NCBI GenBank assembly: GCA_022821065.1 | Contig: JAJEEK010000102.1 | Coordinates: 1-54,463, forward strand | DNA: 54,463 nt | Source: Candidatus Poribacteria bacterium | GTDB taxonomy: Bacteria; Poribacteria; WGA-4E; WGA-3G | Reading direction: 5' to 3' | Part shown: positions 50,946-54,463 of the stretch, in pieces | Layout of the letters: each line of letters opens with the position of its first letter | Numbering within the stretch: position 1 is the stretch's first letter | Made by a program: the position numbers and the translations under genes | The notes under the pieces: generated by a model | What the model was told of the DNA's origin: nothing | What the model saw: the letters and a program-made list of their open reading frames with translations, nothing else | Databases searched by the model: none

Positions 50946-51503
50946 ATGGCGAAAGCACACAAAATCAGCGGTGTTAAACCACTCGGCAGTTATCGCGAAA
51001 ACGCTCGTATTATTCTTCCGCAGAAGCTCGAAGAGGTATACACGTGGGAGCCGTTCATTCGGGATGCCGCGAGACGTGAAGAGCTCCATAACATGCGAAT
51101 TTCGATCAAACGCCTCCGTTATACGATGGAACTCTTTCGCGTCGTTTACGAGTTGCCGAAGGCGTGTTCCGAACATGCGGTGGCGACAGACGATAAACGT
51201 TTTGCTGAATTCCTCGCTGTAATTGTTGATTTGCAGGGTATCCTTGGTGACATCCATGACTGTGATGTGATTTTACAGGTTTTGACCAACTATACGTGTC
51301 AATCGGCGTTGGACGCTGTGGTGCTCGGCTCCCTATCCGCTACTGGGAAAGACGGTATTGCTAAACTTATTGATCGGACGAGAGAGACCCGAAAGGCGGA
51401 TTACGAAAAATTTATCGAAAAATGGGAGCAACTATCCGCTGCAGACTTTAAACAGAAACTGTTATCTTTTTTTAACATAACCAATTTAACGGGAGATTAT
51501 TAA
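50946..51503 (+). CDS. CHAD-domain protein, C-terminal half
   Basis: 185 residues. The second-half motif LHNMRISIKRLRYTMELF has His48 and Arg51 at the same residue numbers as in the preceding protein, followed by LQGILGDIHDCDVILQVL, the hallmark of the second CHAD half. The frame differs from that of the first half, and a stop plus a 29-base spacer separate them; it looks like a genuine split because each protein starts with a normal ATG and a plausible leader. Only 3 bases separate it from the ROK kinase gene. Confidence 0.85.
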   Translation: MAKAHKISGVKPLGSYRENARIILPQKLEEVYTWEPFIRDAARREELHNMRISIKRLRYTMELFRVVYELPKACSEHAVATDDKRFAEFLAVIVDLQGILGDIHDCDVILQVLTNYTCQSALDAVVLGSLSATGKDGIAKLIDRTRETRKADYEKFIEKWEQLSAADFKQKLLSFFNITNLTGDY

Positions 51504-51506
51504 GAG

Positions 51507-52481
51507 ATGAGCACCAATGTTGTCGGTGTCGATATGGGCGGTACCAAGATCTTGTCCGCAGTCATTGATGCAGAAGGCAATATCTTAGGGACAGCCAAGC
51601 TATCAACGAAGGCAGCTGAAGGAACATCTGCTGTAATTGATCGGATTGCTGAATCTATCCAGAAGGCTATAGACAAGTCAGGTGTTAACGAAGCATCAAT
51701 TGAGGCAATCGGGATCGGTGCGCCGGGTCCCCTTGATCCAGCAACAGGGGTTGTCATTTTCGCACCGAACCTCGGTTGGAGAGATGTGCCACTGAAGGAT
51801 GAACTTGAAGCCCGAACAGGCATTCCGGCATTTGTAGACAATGATGTGAATGTCGGAACGCTCGGCGAGCACGCCTTCGGTGCTGCGCAAGGGGTCCAGA
51901 ATGTTGTCGGCATTTTTGTTGGCACTGGCATCGGTGGAGGTATTATTTTGAAAGGTGAGTTATTCCACGGCGCGAGTAAGACTGCTGGCGAGATTGGACA
52001 CATCATCGTTAAAGCTGGTGGACCGCGATGCGGATGTGGCACGCGAGGTTGTTTAGAGGCAGTCGCAAGCCGAACCGCTATGGCGAAGCAGTTTCGGAAG
52101 GCGATTGAGAAAAAAGGTAAGAAAAGTGTGCTTACTAAACTCACGGGTGGCGATCTCAGGGTCATTCGGAGCGGTGTATTGGTGAAGGCGATTCGGGCAA
52201 ATGATAAACTGACGCTGAAAGTTTTCAAGAAAGTAACCAGATACCTCGGTATTGGGGTCGGCTCCATAGTAAATTTCCTAAACCCGGATATGATTGTATT
52301 AGGCGGCGGCGTTGTCGAAGCACTTGACGACACGTTTATAGACAATATCCGATCCTACGCAGAAAAATACGCGCTCCCGAATACGCTAAACGGCGTCCAA
52401 ATTGTACGTGCAAAACTTGGAGACAATTCAGGAATCCTTGGCGCAGCGGCACTGGCACGCCAACGGTTTGAAACGACATAA
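51507..52481 (+). CDS. ROK-family sugar kinase
   Basis: 324 residues. Phosphate loop GVDMGGTKILSAV (7-19), GAPGPLDPATG near 72, the DND motif FVDNDVNVGTLGEHAFG near 110, ATP site GIFVGTGIGGGIILKGE near 135, and the zinc site CGCGTRGCLEA near 174-184 with HIIV before it. This fits glucokinase/ROK-type kinases that phosphorylate glucose, N-acetylhexosamines or similar; transcriptional ROK regulators have an extra HTH which is missing. Because it directly follows two polyphosphate-binding CHAD proteins, polyphosphate rather than ATP as phosphate donor is worth considering. Confidence 0.9.
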   Translation: MSTNVVGVDMGGTKILSAVIDAEGNILGTAKLSTKAAEGTSAVIDRIAESIQKAIDKSGVNEASIEAIGIGAPGPLDPATGVVIFAPNLGWRDVPLKDELEARTGIPAFVDNDVNVGTLGEHAFGAAQGVQNVVGIFVGTGIGGGIILKGELFHGASKTAGEIGHIIVKAGGPRCGCGTRGCLEAVASRTAMAKQFRKAIEKKGKKSVLTKLTGGDLRVIRSGVLVKAIRANDKLTLKVFKKVTRYLGIGVGSIVNFLNPDMIVLGGGVVEALDDTFIDNIRSYAEKYALPNTLNGVQIVRAKLGDNSGILGAAALARQRFETT

Positions 52482-52643
52482 GTAACCAGGACGCAGCGGT
52501 ATCGTTTTATAGTAATACCCAAAAGTAAGTTGACGCTTCTGGGAATAATAACCCCTCCTTCGCTGTGAGGTTTGTAATTCCGCCTATTCAGAGTACCGAA
52601 GTAATTATAGGTTCCACTATATGAGTCAACGGAGGGTCGGTCT

Positions 52644-54323
52644 ATGTTAGTAGATGATAATAGGGAAGAACATCGGATGATGATTTTCGGCAACGATAGC
52701 CGTCTCGTCCAGGAGCGGTTAATCGTGGAAGGCGACGCGAAACCGGACCGTATTCTGGCGCAGAAGGTTCACGCGGAGTCTTATACTGTTACGTTGTACG
52801 TTTTGCTGAAAGATTATGGACTCACTCCGGTTTTTCGTATCAAACCGCGGATCCGCTTCCATCGCTCTAACTACGATAATCTCTCTTCAAGCGCGCCTCT
52901 CCAGTATAGTTGCGATGATATTATCCATTTTGCTGAACTCAAACGTGGCGTTGATTTGACGGAAAAGATAGACGACGTGAAACTTGCAGAAATTCTCGGT
53001 GACGCACCCGCGCTCACGGATATAGCAGATGATGTGGCGTTGCAACTCGTCTCACAACGCGATGTGTCGCTCCGGAATCCGCCCTTTAAAACCAAAACTA
53101 AGGTTTTTGGAAAGAGCGAAGATGAAGGTGTGGAAGAAGGGGGTATCCCTATCGGGACATTTCTTGATGCCTTGAATCAGCCGCAGCGTACTGAGCAAAT
53201 TTTCAAGCGGTTTGCGCGCGGCAGCGAATTCGCACGCGACCTACGAGAGGCTTTGGCACCCTATGAAGACTTTGAATTTCAATTTGGACTCTATTCCCGA
53301 TATGAAAGACGAGATTGCGTCTTGGCGAATGGAGATGCGGAAACCAGTGGTAACTATCGCGCCACTTTTGATCCGTGGACGGCACTCGGTTATATCCGAA
53401 CCGACGGCGATATGCAGCAGTTCCAAATTTTAATGCATGAACGCGGGACACGATGGGAACATAAGATTATGCTGGAGCAGCTGGATGCGCCAACGCTTGA
53501 TCGTCTTGCCACGGAGATCCCAACGCTTCGCCGTGAGTACCTAATCGGGCGCGTCTTATCGAAAAGCCAGACCGCCTTGACCCGCTTGGCTGAACTTCGC
53601 CAATCCCAGCTGAATCTCACAACCGAGTTACACACAGGATATACACTTCGATTAGAGATACCGATCTCTAAAAAACGGTTTTCTGTCATAGAGCATCGTC
53701 GAAAATTGCGTGAGACATTTAATAACAGCGGTGCTTACCGTCTGCACCCACTGAACGGTGATTTTGTTGAGAGACATCATAACTTGGCAAAGGGCCTCCG
53801 AAACGGTGTCGTCTGGACGCTGGACTCCGTTGATCTGCTCGTAGGACAACCGGCTTTAGAGCAGGAAGATGAGGAATTCCTTATTGTCAAGACACCGCAT
53901 CAAAACAAATTCGTCGTCCGTTCTGCCGAAGAACTCCGGGAACGCCTGCCGAACAACGGATTCGAGAAATGTTGGAATGAAGCCGTTGATGCAGGGGGGT
54001 ATACTGTCCTCAGTCAAATGAGTGGTAGGGTCTATGCGGTGAACTATGGACGGCGGACCACCGGCAGCATCCACGAAGGCAACGTTACGAAAGAGAAGGT
54101 TGCCCACTATTTTTCGATCGAATACTTAGGGACAGAACCTACGCGTACTGGCGTTTCAAATTTCGGGATACCAACAGCAGTACAGCGCAGTTTCTTTGAT
54201 AGGTTCCTTAATAGACAGCCTGTGCCTCCGCTTTTTAACCAATTGATAAAGACCGAAGCACAGGTTATAGAAGAGATGAAACTGCTCGCTCGGCATTGCA
54301 AAGAAAAACTGGAGATTCAGTGA
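52644..54323 (+). CDS. Unrecognised 559-residue protein
   Basis: GGAGGG lies 8 bases before the ATG. No signal peptide or membrane segments. Two beta-rich parts with charged strands can be seen: YTVTLYVLLKDYGLTPVFRI and KPRIRFHRSNYD near 45-80, and TLRLEIPISKKRFSVIEHRR plus KLRETFNNSG near 325-365, then YFSIEYLGTEP near 485. The alternating charged strands and its place after two CHAD genes raise the thought of a CYTH/VTC-like tunnel fold, but the ExExK motif is not clear, so no function is assigned. A 162-base gap separates it from the ROK kinase gene and may hold its own promoter. Confidence 0.75.
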   Translation: MLVDDNREEHRMMIFGNDSRLVQERLIVEGDAKPDRILAQKVHAESYTVTLYVLLKDYGLTPVFRIKPRIRFHRSNYDNLSSSAPLQYSCDDIIHFAELKRGVDLTEKIDDVKLAEILGDAPALTDIADDVALQLVSQRDVSLRNPPFKTKTKVFGKSEDEGVEEGGIPIGTFLDALNQPQRTEQIFKRFARGSEFARDLREALAPYEDFEFQFGLYSRYERRDCVLANGDAETSGNYRATFDPWTALGYIRTDGDMQQFQILMHERGTRWEHKIMLEQLDAPTLDRLATEIPTLRREYLIGRVLSKSQTALTRLAELRQSQLNLTTELHTGYTLRLEIPISKKRFSVIEHRRKLRETFNNSGAYRLHPLNGDFVERHHNLAKGLRNGVVWTLDSVDLLVGQPALEQEDEEFLIVKTPHQNKFVVRSAEELRERLPNNGFEKCWNEAVDAGGYTVLSQMSGRVYAVNYGRRTTGSIHEGNVTKEKVAHYFSIEYLGTEPTRTGVSNFGIPTAVQRSFFDRFLNRQPVPPLFNQLIKTEAQVIEEMKLLARHCKEKLEIQ

Positions 54324-54355
54324 TTAGACATTATAATGATTTAGTTGTAAGTTTT

Positions 54356-54403
54356 AGTTGGTCTATGTTAGACTAAGAACAAATAACCGATAGGAGACCA
54401 ACT
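54356..54403. repeat. Inverted repeat ahead of the transposase start
   Basis: AGTTGGTCT (54356-54364) pairs with AGACCAACT (54395-54403), and TTGGTCTA (54358-54365) can alternatively pair with TAGACTAA (54369-54376). The right arm ends 1 base before the ATG and contains the ribosome site, so folding would hide the start codon. It may include or adjoin the left end of the element. Confidence 0.6.
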
Positions 54404-54404
54404 G

Positions 54405-54463
54405 ATGATGCGTTATGAAACACTCAAGGATAAACCGAAACAACTTCTGTCGCTGACAGGTTT
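54405..54463 (+). CDS. Start of a probable transposase (truncated at window end)
   Basis: TAGGAG lies 8 bases before ATG 54405 and a second ATG follows directly. The first 19 residues, MMRYETLKDKPKQLLSLTG, match the usual opening of small IS5-like/DDE transposases whose first domain is a helix-turn-helix (pattern xxYExLKDKPKxLxxLTG, recalled rather than searched). The gene runs out of the window so catalytic residues cannot be checked. It lies 81 bases after the preceding stop. Confidence 0.6.
   Translation, partial: MMRYETLKDKPKQLLSLTG

Overview
The window looks like a chromosomal piece of a Candidatus Poribacteria-type bacterium (sponge-associated or marine); this is inferred from gene content only. 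Supporting signs are a secreted-protein tail with the NYPNPFNPETW motif, a dockerin/choice-of-anchor V protein, LamG proteins sharing one C-terminal tail, several Gfo/Idh/MocA oxidoreductases, a phytanoyl-CoA dioxygenase, a GH172 (DUF2961) enzyme, xylose-isomerase-like TIM barrels and many degenerate heptamer repeats between genes. There is no rRNA, tRNA or CRISPR that I can see.

Layout. 1-2.1 kb: end of one secreted protein and a complete secreted multidomain protein. 2.5-8.9 kb (+): oxidoreductase, MacB-type permease, a second oxidoreductase translationally coupled to a two-permease/one-ATPase ABC-2 exporter. 9-10.7 kb (+): two LamG proteins. 10.8-11 kb: a galU remnant with its middle deleted. 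11-25.7 kb (-): a metallo-hydrolase, a SelA-like PLP enzyme, and then a likely single transcription unit read from 25.9 kb downwards: a 2439-residue exported LysM/degenerate-M28/coiled-coil/FtsX protein, a small membrane protein, an OPT-like transporter, a two-domain DcrB/PsbP-like protein, a PqqD-like protein and a LolD/MacB-type ATPase. This set is the best candidate in the window for an undescribed system. Its intergenic gaps are filled with heptamer repeat arrays and one copy of a 57-bp palindromic element whose stem shows compensated changes relative to a second copy at 11.7 kb.

26-35.4 kb: XRE regulator (+), then (-) a zinc-type oxidoreductase, nucleotidyltransferase, phytanoyl-CoA dioxygenase, DUF350 membrane protein, a 1356-residue acidic/NPCBM-like/alpha-barrel-like protein and a GH172 enzyme. 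35.5-38.5 kb is AT-richer and looks acquired: a DUF262/DUF1524 (GmrSD-like) protein, a decayed isomerase fragment and a small-protein/retropepsin pair. 38.5-41.4 kb (-): sugar-acid catabolism, with galactonate dehydratase and two TIM-barrel isomerases. 41.7-43.4 kb (+): a secreted carboxypeptidase-regulatory-like protein. 43.5-48 kb (-): pyrimidine genes pyrB (fused to a PyrI-like zinc ribbon) and pyrD, a small membrane protein and a DUF6785/6784 membrane protein. 48-54.4 kb: small membrane protein, M50B-type protease, aroC, an internally deleted mgtE remnant, a CHAD domain split over two genes, a ROK sugar kinase and an unrecognised 559-residue protein. The window ends inside the first codons of a probable transposase.

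Two recurring themes deserve attention: genes that survive only as joined 5' and 3' ends (galU, mgtE), and palindromic or heptameric repeats that abut start and stop codons and have in one case been incorporated into a protein C-terminus.
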